A stretch of DNA of 64,000 nt from Chinchilla lanigera (GCF_000276665.1 NW_004955423.1:6192842-6256841), one strand, 5' to 3'; positions 25,046-38,850 are shown, counted from the stretch's first letter. Translations and numbers: made by a program. Notes: generated by a model not told the origin, from the sequence alone.

Positions 25046-26235
25046 TTGATGAGGATTGGGAAGGGCTCTCCACAGCTCATCCGAAATCTATCATCAAATC
25101 CTCTCTGGAGAGCACAATACAAGTGATTGTATTGCTGTTATGATGGTGTGTATGAAGATTCATACTTATTTGTATAGTTATTTTCAACTCTAAGTATAAT
25201 ATTTTTATGAATAAAAGTCAAATGTGAGAGCAATATTTCTATATGGAAAGGACATTGATAGTAGGAACAAAAACAAAAAATAAATAAATTTCTTCACTGT
25301 TGATGTCTAAGCTCTTTGATTCTATGGAGAATGCCCAGGAAACATGTGCAGGTCCACTTCACTATTTCTGTTTCCTTAAAGGATTGGTAGCAGATTAGAA
25401 AGCTACAGAAGAAAGAGGCCAAAAGGGGACCACAAATAAATGCAGAATTACTAGTGCTAACCAGTAACTCTTTTGCCATTACTTGCCCATACCAAAATAG
25501 AATTATTTAAAAAATGAAAACAGTGGATTATAGAATATCCATTTTGTTATTATTTTCTTAAATAATGATGAATGCAAAAAATATTAATAATAAATATTTA
25601 ATAAGCATTTACTATAGGTGCCTAAAGGCCAGGAAATATTTGCAAACATGCCGAGTAAATGGTTACTGGCATCACATCAGAGCACATGGCTTGTTGAGTA
25701 GCCTTATCTGATGTATTCAGTGGCTTGTCTCATCACGCTAGTCAGGAGCAACTCAAATAAGCTTTGTAGAATTGGCATCTGGTCTGATTGAAAGTCGTAC
25801 GTTTGGGCAATCTCTTGGACAGTTCTACAAAGCACCTTCAATTCCTTTGGTGTTTGCCAAGTTTTCATCTTTGGCTGCTTATGACCTTGGCTATGGGTTT
25901 TCCTTTACCTTGTTGGAAATAGCTATTCACTAAATAGTTTGTCCTACACACTGTTATATCTTTGAAGTTTTGAACCAGTTTTCCATTTGTGCAATGGGAA
26001 ATGACAGTTCTTCCAAAATGACAAATGGCAGAGGATGTCACTGTCATTGTTATGATGAGCCTTTGCTCTCACTTATCAGTATCAGCTCAGTGAGTTCATC
26101 TTTCATTGTATGTAAAAGAGTAGACAAAATAATGACATTTCTACTTCCAGATTTTAGGACCATCCTATATACACTGGGGAATTTTCTAAGATTTCTTTGC
26201 TTAATTCTGATAAGCCATGAGAATTGTTGGCTTCT
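25046..26235. other. Unassigned sequence
   Basis: AT-rich. I see no repeat that I can name and no exon-like open frame. Confidence 0.35.
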
Positions 26236-26345
26236 GTTATTGTTTTCATATCATAGAGGAAGAAGTGAAGCACAGGGAGATTAAGTAATTTGCTCAAAAT
26301 CACAAAGCTGGTAAGTGGGAAATTATGGTCCTTCGATTTAGGAAA
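26236..26345 (-). mobile_element. MIR fragment
   Basis: GAGGAAGAAGTGAAGCACAGGGAGATTAAGTAATTTGCTCAAAATCACAAAGCTGGTAAGTGG is the antisense of the MIR core and 3' region. Confidence 0.8.
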
Positions 26346-28589
26346 AGAGCATTAATTAAAGGGAGAAAATGAGTGAAGAAATACTGGTTAGACTGCAGAA
26401 CATAAATATTTTGCTGTGTGTTCTTATTACCTCATTAACTGTGAGTCTAACTTGCTTTCTGGGTTGAGTATTAGATGTCAGAATTGTAGAAGTGCCAAAA
26501 TGGTTTCCAGAGAACTTTTCTGATAGTCATACTACTCCATGAAAGTACTTAGTGGCCCTCAACAAAATTTTAGCATTTTCGTGCCTTCCAAAAAACAAAA
26601 TTATTATTTTAACCACCTAGGAGGTGAGCTGGGAATTTAAACACAAATTGTTTTTTTTTTAATTTCCTTGGAAAAAATCATACTATGAAAATAAATTTGG
26701 GTTATTGTATTGACAAGTGTGAGTGTACATTAATTTCCCCCTTATGTTCTTATTGCCAGCAGATGGAGGTCGAAATTGAATTGCTGCTGACTGTTGTCCC
26801 TTGTTATGGCCTGTGGAGATATGACAATTGAGGAAGAACTCAGAAGAATGCCAAGTAGCAGAGCATGAAGTAGTGGGTGTGACCCAGTGCCTTGGAAATT
26901 TTATGGCTGATAGCATTTGGCAAGAAAAAAAAATGCACCTTCAATTGTAGCCTTGCAAATAGATTTCAGCATCGACCATGGCCCCACACTCACCTTAGTT
27001 TGGGTTTTGTTTCAATATATGTGTTTGTATTCTTATAATACCTACCTCATAAATTCATTCAAAAAATTCCTGAATAACTAAATCATACTTGAAGGGATTT
27101 TTTTTTTTTCATTGCAAATTTGGGCAGGAAGAGTATGGGCAGGGCACATTCAATTTCTTTCAATCTTACTTTTGATTCATTTCAAATTGTCCTAGTTTTT
27201 GTCTGTTCATTTGACCAGAGATTTTTATTTAGGGAATCCTTGAATGACCTTTGAGTTCTGCCTGACCCATTTAAGCAGGAAGCAGAACATCATGCTTGCT
27301 ACAATATTCATTTTTCTCCCTCATGTGAGAGTTCATTGCTTTTGCAAGATTCTCCAAGTGGCTTAGGACTTCAAAAAGCTTATGAATTCCTGTTTTGGAT
27401 CTTTGGTTTATGGGGCAGTGAAACTTTGTATGTTTGCTTTAACGATTGAAACACAGCATTTTATGTGAATGAAAACAAGGGAATGGTAGAGAAAAACAGC
27501 TTGGAGGGCATTATTACCTTTCCTAATCTTCATTTCTTGTCATGAATTATTAATCATGAAGTAACACTTCGTCTGATGCTTTGAAAACTCTCCCCCTGGT
27601 AAGAACAGCCTAATTGAATAGGAGGAAGTGGAGCAAGAAGAACTAAACGTGGACGTTGATGGTTTCACCAAAAGCAATTATACACCCTACAGCCTTCTCC
27701 ACCTGTTTGAAAGCCCAAGGCCCACTAATTCGCATGCCACAAGGGAATGGATGGGAAAGTAGAGGAAAAATTAAATTGTGGAGCTGCAAGCATCTTATCT
27801 TCCTTGAGAGAACTTCATTTGGCTCAGGGGTGGAGGGAGTCTAAGAGGGAAAGTAAGGGGCATCAGAGGGGTCTGGTATCCTGGAGATGGCGGTGTAAGC
27901 CAGTCCGGCCTCTCTGGAGTGTAGCTGGGAAACACAATGAAAACCTTAAAGCAGGTAATATCCCTACCCAGTAATTTCAATTTTAAGAGGTTTATTTTAG
28001 CAATGCCTATATATCTAAAAATTTGCAATAATTCATATGTGTAATAAAATAGGAAGCTGTCATTAGCAGCATGATAAAGTCATTTTTATAAGAAATTATA
28101 TTTTGCTATAGTTTGTCTAAAGCACGGAAATAAACCAATATATATGTATACAAAGCATAGTAAAATCCCACATTGATAAGAAATGTAATAGTATGGAGTC
28201 AGAGGTATACATCTTAAGAGTTATCTATATATCATACACACATGGAGGAAAAAACCTAAGGGGTTGTACAACAAATAACAAAAAAATGTCCATTGGGTGG
28301 TGCATTATAGTGAATTTGGGTTTATTTCTACAATAAGCATCTACTAATTTTATCCTTCTATGTATTAATAAGATTTTAGACAAAATATTTTTAAAATTAT
28401 TCAGTCCTGCTCAATGCAGCCAGTTGTATCAGTATTAGGGCAATCCTTGCCAATTTCAACCCCAAAGGCTGGAATCTACCCACCCAATGCTGGAGCAGAC
28501 AGGGGCAGCTGAGGGGACCCCTTCCTTTCTCCAGATGACAGGGAGAGGGTTCATGGGCTATTTCTCAGGCCTGATCAATTCCCTTCTAC
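26346..28589. other. Unassigned intronic sequence
   Basis: Short open frames on both strands between 27656 and 28028 overlap each other and lack recognisable domains. No repeat family identified. Confidence 0.35.
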
Positions 28590-28720
28590 ATACACCACCG
28601 GTCAAATCAGGAGGGTTTCAGCCAAATTTGAATCTTGGATTCCACCATGTCCCTAATGCCTAGCACAACATTCCATCCACGAGTGTTGAATCAATAAATG
28701 ATTAGATAAATATGTAAGTG
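28590..28720 (+). mobile_element. L2 3' end fragment
   Basis: CCTAATGCCTAGCACAACATTCC ... GTTGAATCAATAAATGATTAG matches the sense L2 3' terminus (cctagcacagtgcctggcac ... ttgttgaatgaatga). Confidence 0.6.
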
Positions 28721-29159
28721 AAGACTTCCAAGAAAAGGACTAGCTACCTTGGTTTTCCAAAAGGGAAACATAGTGAATTCCAAGACTAGGAGACATATTT
28801 TGCTCGAAGTAACCAGAATAGGACAGGCATTGACAATCAAGTAAAAAAAATGACTTAAAGTTGGGCATGTGAGGATTTGGAAGTGCAAAACTGAAAGGAA
28901 AGACCACTGCGAAAACAGCTGCAATGCAGAAGCAAAGATGGGCTTTTGCAGTTATATTCTACCATTATAAATGACATTACTGTAAGGATGAAGGGACAAA
29001 GGTTGTTTGGTTTGCAGAGAAGTGGATTCTTGAATGAGTGAAAATTAAATCTGCTGGATGATTTGAAAGGGAGACAGCATACAGGATGATTTTAGCCACA
29101 GAAACAAGAATGGCGGTGTGCAATGATTTCTATTCAGTCCCCCTGGTTTCCTGGCCTAA

Positions 29160-29290
29160 GCTGATTATTATTAAGCATTTTTGTGGCATTTCATATGTAC
29201 AAGTACTTTACAATCATTTATTATTTATTCCTCACAACGTGAGAAAGCCACAAATCAAGGGCAGGGATAAAGTTAATGCAATTTTATTAA
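29160..29290 (-). mobile_element. MIR fragment
   Basis: TTATTATTAAGCATTTTTGTGGCATTTC ... AAGTACTTTACAATCATTTATTATTTATTCCTCACAAC is the antisense MIR 3' half. Confidence 0.65.
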
Positions 29291-29712
29291 ACAAGAGGGG
29301 TGTGCCTAGCAGCAGGCTCAGCTACAACCAGGGACTGTGACCTCACGGGACAGAAACAACATGACAATTACTTTTTTTCCTTTTGTGTTGCAATTTACAC
29401 TTTTAATCAGTGTTAAGGCAGGTGACCCTGCACACCTGGGAGAACTCCTGGGAGGCTGGCAACCTGGTGTGCCGACTCCAGGGAAACCCTGCCTCTGAAT
29501 CTCTGAGTCTGTCATTGCTATCAGGGCAGCCTCCACCTCTGCTTCTCCCCTTTCTGTCTCCTGCTTTCCAGCTTTTATTTCCTGTTTCTCTCCTCTTCTT
29601 CATGACCATATGCTGACTTGCTTTTTTCTTCTCATATTGCTGTTTTCTTTGTTCCTCGCATCTTTTTATCTTTCTTAGTGTTTTTCCTTTGCTTCTTTTT
29701 CTGCTTCTCCCC

Positions 29713-29744
29713 ATCTCTCTCTCTCTTTCTCTCTCTCTCTCTCA

Positions 29745-29789
<45 letters not shown>
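29713..29789. repeat. (CT)n(CA)n compound microsatellite
   Basis: CTCT units switch to CACA units at about 29744. Confidence 0.97.
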
Positions 29790-29889
29790 GACCCAGGGAG
29801 GGAGCCAGCAGGCACAGAAGGTCATTCCTTGGTGAAGCAGCACTCCTTCACTGCCTTCTTCTGAGACCTGACACATGGAAAATTTTAAC

Positions 29890-32137
29890 TTGATTTGTAC
29901 AGGGAGAATAATGCCAGTGTTAATCCAAGCTGCTTGGAAGGTCATTTAAAAACCATTCCAGGTTGTTTTACTCCCACTGCTAGTGTTCTTCAGGCACTTC
30001 TCATAAATGCTAATGAATAATTCACCTTGGTAGTATAGACAAACACAGACTGGTGGTGTTATTTGGAAATCATTCAAATTGACTAATTAGTCATTTCCCT
30101 TAGATTTTATTTAACAAAGGAAAAGGGACTTTCAGCTATCTGGTGAATCATACATCATCACATTGCTAAAAACTTAATAGTTCATAGTAATTTAGGGAAG
30201 AGCCAACCTAATTTAGTGAAAAAGCCTGAATAATTGCAACATTTGAAAATTATATATAAACTTACTACATCCTAGGCAGAATTTTACTAGACAGTAAACA
30301 AAAATATCATAGAGGTTTTAATAGCCATATTTTCAGGAATAAACAGAATCAGCTGTTATTCACCCATATATTGAAAATAAAAAGCAGTAGATGAATTTTT
30401 ACCCTAATAATCTCTTTAAATACTAATAGATGTTCGTGTCCACCTACTGTGTGTTAGATATCCTAGTCTTCATGCTGGCGCAGAGTAGAGAACTGACAAA
30501 AGATCTTTGCTTTTGTGGAAAATGGATTCCAGGTGCTATTTTATAAAAAGAGAAAAATAACTGCTAGGTTAGGTCAGTACATAACAGGAAAATAGGATGA
30601 ATGGATTTTTCATAATGTCAAGCACAAGGCAGAAAAAGTGGGAATTAACTGTGTGTTTTGGGATGTGGTGGGCGCTATTTTTAAACACTGGAACCAGATA
30701 GCGTCCTTAGGAAAGATGGCAGAGTGGAGACTGGGCTAATGAGAAGAAGCCAGGGGTATGAAGACCTGTCCAAGAGGTGGACAAATGAGGCAAAAGAGCT
30801 GTCAGGTGAAAGAGGTCTGTGTGGAAATGTCACATGCTTCTAGCTAGTGAGTGAATGGGTAACATGGGAGGGGACTAACTTATGCCTCTTCTTTTTAATC
30901 AAACTTCTTGTACTTAATAAAAGGAATTTTTCATCTCAGTAACTGAATCATCACAGTTCTCAGAGACTGATATGACCAAGATGAGTTTGTTAAACTCTGA
31001 CCAATGTATCTCTCTTGTCTGAACACATTTCCTGTTTAGCCTGTAATCTTCTTATTCAGGTCAATAGCTATGAGTCCCCAATGTACCAATAAAGATAAAA
31101 CTCAGAGAGTAAAGAAGCCACATTCCTGGCTTTTTCAAGTCACATTCTTGGCTTTTATTTTTGGAGAGAGACCAAAAATGACTGAAATAAGATAATAGTT
31201 CATCCTGCATAATAATGTCCATTCTTGAATTTTTTCCTCTAAAATGATTGTATGATCAAGTTGAGTAGAGCAAAGATATCTTTACTCATCTCAATCCAGC
31301 CAAATCCTGGAAAGGGACAACAGATGCCTAGATTTACTCATGGTCATTTTTGGAGCCACAGTCCCTTTGCCAAAACGCTTTCTTCTGCCTTATTCTCTCA
31401 GGAAGAAGCCATGGTCTGCCCCATTTAAATGGGCCCCTATTTCTGCTATTTCTGAGGTCACCACCCAATGCCTTGAATTCTAACACATATACTTACTGAG
31501 AAATACAGCTCAAGAGACATTTTTGTAGCCAGCTGGAGATGGATCTTGCAAATAGTGTTACATGATATGCTGACGCTTTGATTTTAGAGAAGTTATCAAA
31601 ATATCAGAGACTAAATCAATGTTAGAAGTTGGAACATAGCTCCTCTACACTCTGCTTTTCCCTCCACCTGCTTCCTCTTTCTTTTTATTCTTTTTCTACT
31701 GCATTCTAAATGTGGACTTCAGTGAACCATGACTGGCACCATAACAAATGTAGTGCATGGGTCAAGCTGTCAAATGTCTCCAAATCCCCAGTTCACGTCA
31801 GTCCCCCTTGCTCCTGTTCCAGGGGCTGGGAAACTTAGTCTCTCCCCTCTGTACACTCCTGAATGAATTTAACACCAGGGACTCATCTTTCCCCTAGATA
31901 TTGATGTTTCTGCTAAATTCTTAGCCACTACTTGGCATGTAATAACCTATGCAGCTGCTTATTTTTCATATTCTACCATACTACTGAATCTCCCCAAATA
32001 CTACCTATTGAATGTTGTCTATGCAGTAAATTTTATTGAGGATTTTGTCTCAGTAGAGGAAAGCTCAGATCATGGAAAGAGTGAAAGGTGAGTAGATTAC
32101 ATTATGCTATCTCACAATCCACTTATAAAAGAACATT
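29890..32137. other. Unassigned sequence with one old L2-like piece
   Basis: At about 30430-30600, CACCTACTGTGTGTTAGATATCC ... GGAAAATGGATTCCAGG resembles antisense L2 but is very diverged. Otherwise nothing recognisable. Confidence 0.35.
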
Positions 32138-32295
32138 AAAGCTGCACACTGAGGAAGTCTGAGGCAGAAGGATTACACCTTCTAGCCCCACCTGTGCAAT
32201 TCAGTAAGGACTTGGACTCAAAATTAAAAAGAAAAGGCTGTAGAAGTAGTTGAGGGGTAGAGACTCTTTGGGCTAGACAACAGTGTCCCCCCAAT
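32138..32295 (+). mobile_element. Decayed ID-B1 fusion SINE
   Basis: Starts inside the B1 part (CTGAGGCAGAAGGATTACACC), continues through CTTGGACTCAAAATTAAAAAG, then a degraded ID part (GGCTGTAGAAGTAGTTGAGGGGTAGAGAC ... CAGTGTCCCC). Opposite orientation to the fusion copies at 13090 and 47460. Confidence 0.6.
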
Positions 32296-32699
32296 GGGGA
32301 AAATTCAAAAATTTTCTTTTTAAATGCCTTATTAATTACAAACTCTACAAAATTTCCATTTGTTTTTTCAATATAACATCATTCATTCATAGGGAAGATA
32401 TCCTTTTTTTCCACTTTGAAACTCTTCCCTTACACTTATTTTCCTTTCTCCAAAACTCCTTTGATTTCATGGGTAGAATATACTTTATCTTCCTTATACC
32501 AATCCAACAGGACATGCTTGAAGAATCAGCCAAAGACAAAAGATGAACAGGAGGGTTTCACTGAATAAATCCTCTTCCCTGAGACTTTCTATCACCAATT
32601 CATACTTCCTGCTCTTCTCTGCAGGCAGAAAGTTCCTCTTTCAATGCTGCTTCTTAATTTTCTCTCATTTCTCAAGACAAGTCAGGGATCTTAAAGATT

Positions 32700-32760
32700 C
32701 GTGTGTGTGTGTGTGTGTTTGTGTGTATGTGTGTGTGTGTATGTGTGTTTCATGTATGTG
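32700..32760. repeat. (TG)n microsatellite
   Basis: TG repeat with TTTG, ATG and TTTC interruptions. Confidence 0.95.
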
Positions 32761-35540
32761 AATACATGGGTTTTTTAATCTGTAAAACTGCAACACAGTT
32801 TGGAAGTTTCAGTCTTACAGAGGTAAGAAAAATACTTGTGTTAACCTGAACAAACAAGTTTTCATTTTTTATGATACTTAACCCACTGATCGCCTCTACA
32901 TTTTAATGTGAGAATCTTGCAGACAATAAATAAAGAAAACTTGCCCTTCTCTTTGTCCTCATGCCCTGCTGCTCCAAGGACAATTTATACATGATGATTC
33001 CAATGAACTGTTTTACTTTTCTTCCTCCAAACAAGACAAGGACTTTCACCGCAAATGAAAAAAATTGAGTACAGGTAGATTTCAAACTTTTAAAAAGTAA
33101 AGTATTTTAAAGCTAGTAGAGATCTATGAATTTTTAAAAATAATGTACTGTGCTAAACAATTTATGAAAAAAAAAGAGTAGATAAATCCAAGGCTATAAT
33201 TCCAGAGAATAATTCCAACTGTGAAGTGGTGCAGTCTTAACAAGTCACTCTCTTACTAAAGATGGAGAATAATGCTCGCTCCACTTATACTTGACCTCAT
33301 TGCCTTAACTACATGAAAATTCTATGATTGAATGTGGACTCATAATACACAAGTGTTTGTTAGAGACTCTTTTATTCTTATTTTCAAGGTCCAAAATTTA
33401 ATTTGTTTGTATGTAGTCTGTCTATCCGTGTGCCTATTATCAGAGGTGAGCTTAATTTAAAAGTATATACATACATACACACACTGACATTTATGTACAT
33501 AACAGCCAGAATTTGCAAAGTAGATAAATCCAGACAGTAATTTCTTGGTGAAGCACAATCACATATATAAAATTCAGCCAAAGACAGAGCTTTTCTTGCT
33601 GAAGTGGAGGCAGATGTTAAAGAGAAAGTAGAAGAGGAAAATAGAACCTAACTTGGCCTGCATCTTGCCGTCAGTGCAGCTTTCTGTAAATATGCTGTGC
33701 AAAATACAGAAGTAGGAGGAAATTGTCCATATATCCATGTAGAATAAGCATGCCTCAAAGTGTTTTTAATAACTGTATACTGAATTTATTAAAACATACC
33801 TCAATATCTTCTTTGAAATCCTATTCATTCTAATAAACTCTTTCCCTTGTGAATGCCTCCCCCCGGTTCCATTGGTAGGAAAGAATTATTAATGCCTAAA
33901 GTGTTCCAACAGCATATCATTTCTAAACCTCACAGTGCTACCCATGCTATATTTATAACATATGGGCTCCTGAACACCAGAATCTTCTTTGTCTTTGCAT
34001 CTCTGAGCCTGGAACAGCGCCTGGGTCAGAGTTAAGCATGACCAGTGGTCACATTTATCTTGGAGTTTTAAATAAAAGACACTAGGCTCATCTGTACAGC
34101 AAAGAGCAAGAAACTTTGATTTGGATATTCCAAAAATATTCTATTTCTCCCCTTCAAATCCAATTTGAATAGAATAGTGTGTAACCAAATTAAATATAAT
34201 ATTTTCATTTATAGAATAAATTAAAATTATATTTTCTTAATGTTTAACATTATATGTGCTTCATTGACATAGGTAAAATGTTTGAGAGATTAGGATCTTA
34301 GACCTGTCAAATAATTAGAGTTACAATCATTGAAATTTTTTATTATTATAATATGTTTCAAATTAGAAATTAAAGAGAAAAAGTAGATATGAGGAAGTAA
34401 TGAGATTAAAACAATCCTGTAATCAAAACTGCAGCTTCTTTATTCTGCCATCTATGTAGAGTAATGGAGAAAATGTGAAGATAATTATAAGAACAAGAGG
34501 TTTAATAGATTTTAAAATCACAGGGTTGAAAATTGTCTCCCAAGATCTCTGTCATGAGCTGTTTGAATGAAAGGTGGCTTTGATTTGTATTGAATCAAGA
34601 AGGTATAAAACAATGACATTTCTGAGTGATTGAGGGAAAGGACATGGAAAATAAGATTGACTCTTGCTCTCTTCTCTGTTTGCCATCCGATGACCAGCCT
34701 TGATTTGCTTTAAAAATCCCCATTTAATTCATATAAATCTTTTCTAATAGCATAAAATTTGGGGCAAGAGAGCTACCACATGTAAGGGTAAGCATCATTG
34801 CTGCTGTACTGCTTATGCAAACAGTGGTCTGTGATAGATTGTTATAACTTGCTAGGAGCTTCCAGGTGGTGAATGGGAATGCACTTAACAGATTACACTA
34901 CGCCATGCTATTCCCATTTCCTTTTATTCTAAAAGAAAAACTATGACAGAGAAATGCTTCCTTCTTGTTTAATAATTAAACAGAAAAGTACTTCTTGCAG
35001 ATCCGTTTGAAGTAATCATAAGGAGATTTTGAAATCTCAGCAAAGAGAGTGCCCCATATATTTCTTTTCCTTCTTTCTCTGATTCTATGCAATGGATAGG
35101 ATGAAAAAAAAAAACCCACTAAGTAGAAGACTACTAAGCCTTTTGTCTTTATTTTAGCAAGTATGGAAACTGAGTAAATCATAAGGTTGATTCCTTAAAA
35201 ATGTATACTTACAATTTAAAAAGTAAAAGCAGCTTTTGAAGGGAACTGATTTGAAGCATCAGTGCATACAAAATTCTAGAAAGGTCTAAATTAAAATCTG
35301 AATGATTTGGAAAACATGTCTTAATCAAAATCTTTATGTGACATTAAGACTAGGATAAATGAGGACATGTAATATTTACTGAGAAATATATTTACCCATT
35401 AAGAATATCTTATTCTCTGAAAATCTTCCTTTGAAATTATGTTTAATTAAATGCTTAGTATTTGCATTATATACATGTGAAAATTTAATTAATTTTTATT
35501 ATACTTTATAATTATTTATTTCTATATTCATCATAATGCA
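32761..35540. other. Unassigned AT-rich sequence
   Basis: At about 33975-34040, CTTCTTTGTCTTTGCATCTCTGAGCCTGGAACAGCGCCTGG resembles the L2 3' end. The remainder holds nothing I can name. Confidence 0.35.
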
Positions 35541-35544
35541 CCAG

Positions 35545-35593
35545 TACACACACACACACAGGCACACAGACACAAGCACACATACACACACAG
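35545..35593. repeat. (CA)n microsatellite, imperfect
   Basis: CA repeats with GGCA, GACA and CATA interruptions. Confidence 0.9.
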
Positions 35594-35674
35594 TCTTTGA
35601 TCTATGGGGTTTGTGGCAATAGATGAGAACACCATTCCTAGTGTGAATAGTCAAACATGATCGCTACAATATCT

Positions 35675-35767
35675 TTTTTTGTTGTTGTTTTTCCAGTACT
35701 GGGAATCGAACTCACAACTTCGCACTTGCCAGGCAGACGCTGTGCCGCTGAGCTAAATCCCCAGCCC
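35675..35767 (-). mobile_element. ID-type SINE
   Basis: Antisense copy: T-rich tail with TTG units, CCAGTACTGGGAATCGAACTC, GCACTTGCCAGGCAGACGC and GCTGAGCTAAATCCCCAGCCC. Flanked by a perfect 17-base duplication, TGATCGCTACAATATCT, at 35658-35674 and 35768-35784, so the insertion is young. Confidence 0.96.
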
Positions 35768-36049
35768 TGATCGCTACAATATCTGTAAGTGAGTTAAAGT
35801 GTCGAATGCAAGCACTGAAAACCCTAATCTAAACTTAGTACTTGGGCAGAAGGAACAAGCACAGCATAGCGAACTTCTCTGTGATACTACCCATGGTTCC
35901 TTGAGGTCTCCTTTTTGGTTAACTGGTGCCCAAGTCATTCTGACTTCTGATTCTTCAAAGTAATTACTGGCAATCTATAAAATCATAGAAACACACAACT
36001 TCAAAATTTTTACAAGCTTACTTCCACATAAAGTATTAGTGTAAAAAAG

Positions 36050-36490
36050 ACTCACTAGCACATTTATGAGTATTCTCAGTAGCATTGTTCTTATTGGTAA
36101 AAAGAATGTAAATGCCTATTAATAGAGGAATGAATAAACCCTTGTATTCCCTCACTTTGTTATATACTCTGTGACAATAAAAATGAATTAAAAGATCTAT
36201 TGGCACATAAAATCTGTAAGATATAGTCTTCAGTAAAAAATGATTTTTAAGATATTTACAAAATAATACTGTAAAACCAAACAAAACCAGAGAGAAACTA
36301 GTAGTGTATTCAGAGAATGACTATGAAAGAAACTCATCTTACCTATGACAGTGGTTACCTCTGTAGATGGCACATGATATAGAAGTTGGAGACTGGCTCC
36401 CAATGGGCTTTAATCTTGTTTCCAGTATTTTCATTTTGCAAGAGAAATGTGTCTGGATTGTATTTGTTTAACAAAAGTTTTCTGTAAACT
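36050..36490 (+). mobile_element. Old L1/HAL1 3' end
   Basis: TAGAGGAATGAATAAACCC, GTGACAATAAAAATGAATTAAAAGATC, ACAGTGGTTACCTCTGTAGATGG and a closing TCTTGTTTCCAGTATTTTCATTTTGC follow the order of an old L1 3' terminus. Non-coding and diverged. Confidence 0.55.
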
Positions 36491-37167
36491 ATTTGCAGGT
36501 ATTGGAAAGTAGTTCCAGGAGGCAGTCACAACATACTACGAGGCTTTTCTCCTGCAGGTCTTCAGATACAGCTCAACCTCTAAAGATAGGGCAAAGCAAC
36601 TAACCTTACACAAAACTCTCCACTCAAGCCTGAAGCAAATTGTACTGCGTAAGGAGGTATGTGTCTCTTTTCCAAAGGAAACGTGTTTGAAAACATTTCA
36701 CTTCGATATAAAACAGCCTATCTGTGGTGTATCTATTTTTTTCTCTTGCTCCAATAGTTAAATATTGTTTTTACAGGCTAATAACTGCAAAATGCATATT
36801 TTTCACAAGATACAATATATAATGGAAATAAAAAAGGTGTAAACCAATATACTACAGTTAGTTTGGGTGACTGGACAAAGAATCCATTCAATATAAATTT
36901 ATTTATTCTGGTGATTCAGCAGACTGGATGTTAGAAGGGTGGATTGAACCAGGTACATGGCAGAAAGGATGTGTTAATAACAATCCTTGATTTTAATATC
37001 TCTTCTGTAAAAACCCTATTCTATTGTCCTTGTCAATGGAGGATAGATTTCTTGGATATATGCTAATGTGCTCTAAGTGAACTATGCCTTTTTGGTCCAA
37101 TTTGGAAAATAGATTAATTATTGTCTCTTAACAGTAAGCTTTCAGAAGACAGGGACCATGCATGATT

Positions 37168-37240
37168 TCCCTTTCTTCTCTCTCCCCTTCCCTTCTTTCC
37201 CCTCCCTCTCTCTCTCTTCTTCTCTCTCCCCACACCTCTC
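37168..37240. repeat. (CT)-rich tract
   Basis: Pyrimidine-only run that directly abuts the left edge of the following LTR. Confidence 0.9.
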
Positions 37241-37619
37241 TGTCTTAGTTACTTTTCTGTCATTCCTGAGACAAAACATTCAATGCCCAAAATTAAGGAA
37301 GGAAAGGTTTATTTAGCTTACAGTTTGTGGAGGTTTCAGTCCATAAACAGCTGGCTCCAAGGCAGGGTGGCATGGCAGAAGGGCAATAGTTCAAGGTGGC
37401 AGAAGACAGCAAAAGCAACAAGAGCAAAAAGAGCAGAAACAAGCCTCTTTTCCTTCTTTATATTGTAAGCAGTCTACCTGCCCTTGGGCAGGTGTAGCAT
37501 TCACATTATCTCCTTGTCTTCTTCCACAGGCTCAGGATGTTAACAAAGAGAGAACCCTGGACCCCCTGCTGAGTTACTTAAACCTCAGAATTTCTCAGGT
37601 TAATACAATATATCAACCA
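37241..37619 (-). mobile_element. MaLR (MT-like) LTR inserted in a CT tract
   Basis: Starts TGTCTTAGTTACTTTTCTGTC, which is the antisense of the MT LTR 3' end, then AAATTAAGGAAGGAAAGGTTTATTTAGCTTACAG, and finishes ATATATCAACCA. The internal sequence closely parallels the copy at 53456. CT-rich sequence lies on both sides (37168-37240 and 37621-37678), so a target duplication inside CT repeats cannot be read cleanly. Confidence 0.75.
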
Positions 37620-37620
37620 T

Positions 37621-37644
37621 TTCTCTCTGCCCTCTCTCTTTCCT

Positions 37645-37676
<32 letters not shown>

Positions 37677-37678
37677 TG
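37621..37678. repeat. (CT)n microsatellite
   Basis: Pure CT units with TTC interruptions. Probably the right half of the tract split by the MaLR LTR. Confidence 0.93.
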
Positions 37679-38530
37679 CAATGCCTGATGATTAATTGAA
37701 AAATGAGTCAATATTTCAGTTAAATGGATACAATTTTTAAATTTATGTGATAGGAATGGTAAATGAAAGTTTCCTGATTTGTCTACTATCTCAGGAAATA
37801 GAAATGAAGCTGAGAACTTCATTTGTGAACTGCAGAACAATTTAACGTCATTATTGTTATTTTGGTGAACACAATGAAAGTAAATACTAACTATATGCCA
37901 CTCATTAGTCCACAAATAAGTGATGTGATGATGATTAAAAAGCCACACCATGAGTAACATGGAATTTCATTCTAGGGATTTCCACAAATCTGACTCACTA
38001 TGCCCTCATCCCTAGGAGTCTGCCTGATTATAATATTATTGCTAATGTGTCGATTTTTATATATTACTTAGTGCTAGTGTAGCTGTAGTCATGACTAGTC
38101 CTATGAACCAAATTTCAAGTAGAACATGCATTATATGAAGCCTTATTTTGAGTTCTTATCATGAACTAGCTTAATCCACTCTTTCACTCATAAAAGAGGT
38201 AATATCTGCTTATTGTAGAAAACCTGAAATTATCAGGCACAAATTTCTGGTTATCATTAATAAATCATTTACTTTAATATTTATATAATTTGTAATCATC
38301 ATATAAACTTCAAAATAGTATTCTGAGAGGTCTGTCTTTTAGTAGAATGAATAATACACTTACATGTGTTTTTATAACTAATATATTTGAACTTATATTT
38401 GCCATGTTTTATAAAACTTACTATTTATGTATTTCATTTTTTCTCTTAGTTGTCTATGTTTTACTAAGTAAGCTATATCTTGATTTTTTTAAGTGTCTAC
38501 ATATGTTTGGAAAACAACTTAATTTTAATT

Positions 38531-38850
38531 TTTGGGAAGTGGTGGAAGCTGGAGATTGATCACATAAGCAGAGTGCCAGAGGCGAGCTATGTGAACAACC
38601 TGTTCCAGCTCTAAGAACACAAGACGCCCCAAGGCAAGCTAAGCAATTAAGTTGCTAGGCAGAAGGGTTTCAACTAACAGTATCCTCCCAAGTGTAGAGA
38701 TAAATGTACTCCACTTGAAGAGCAGGTACTTTTCTCCCATCTGGAAAGAGGACTCCCCTTGACCTCAGCTTTCTGCATTCTGACTCTTGTCTTTATTTCT
38801 TCATCCTCCACCATCCTTCACTGCAGGAATTTCAAGAGCTGTGCTGGACA
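38531..38850 (+). mobile_element. 5' LTR of the provirus
   Basis: About 320 bases, in direct orientation with the copy at 43184. Shared landmarks include GTGCCAGAGG, GGCAAGCTAAGCAAT, AGTTGCTAGGCAGA, GGGTTTCAACTAACA and GACCTCAGCTTTCTG. The terminal TG is mutated to TT. The end is CA, directly before the primer site. Confidence 0.88.

Noticed and set aside
29403..29893. Overlapping open frames on both strands near a CA repeat
   Set aside because: Low-complexity CT/CA sequence generates them.
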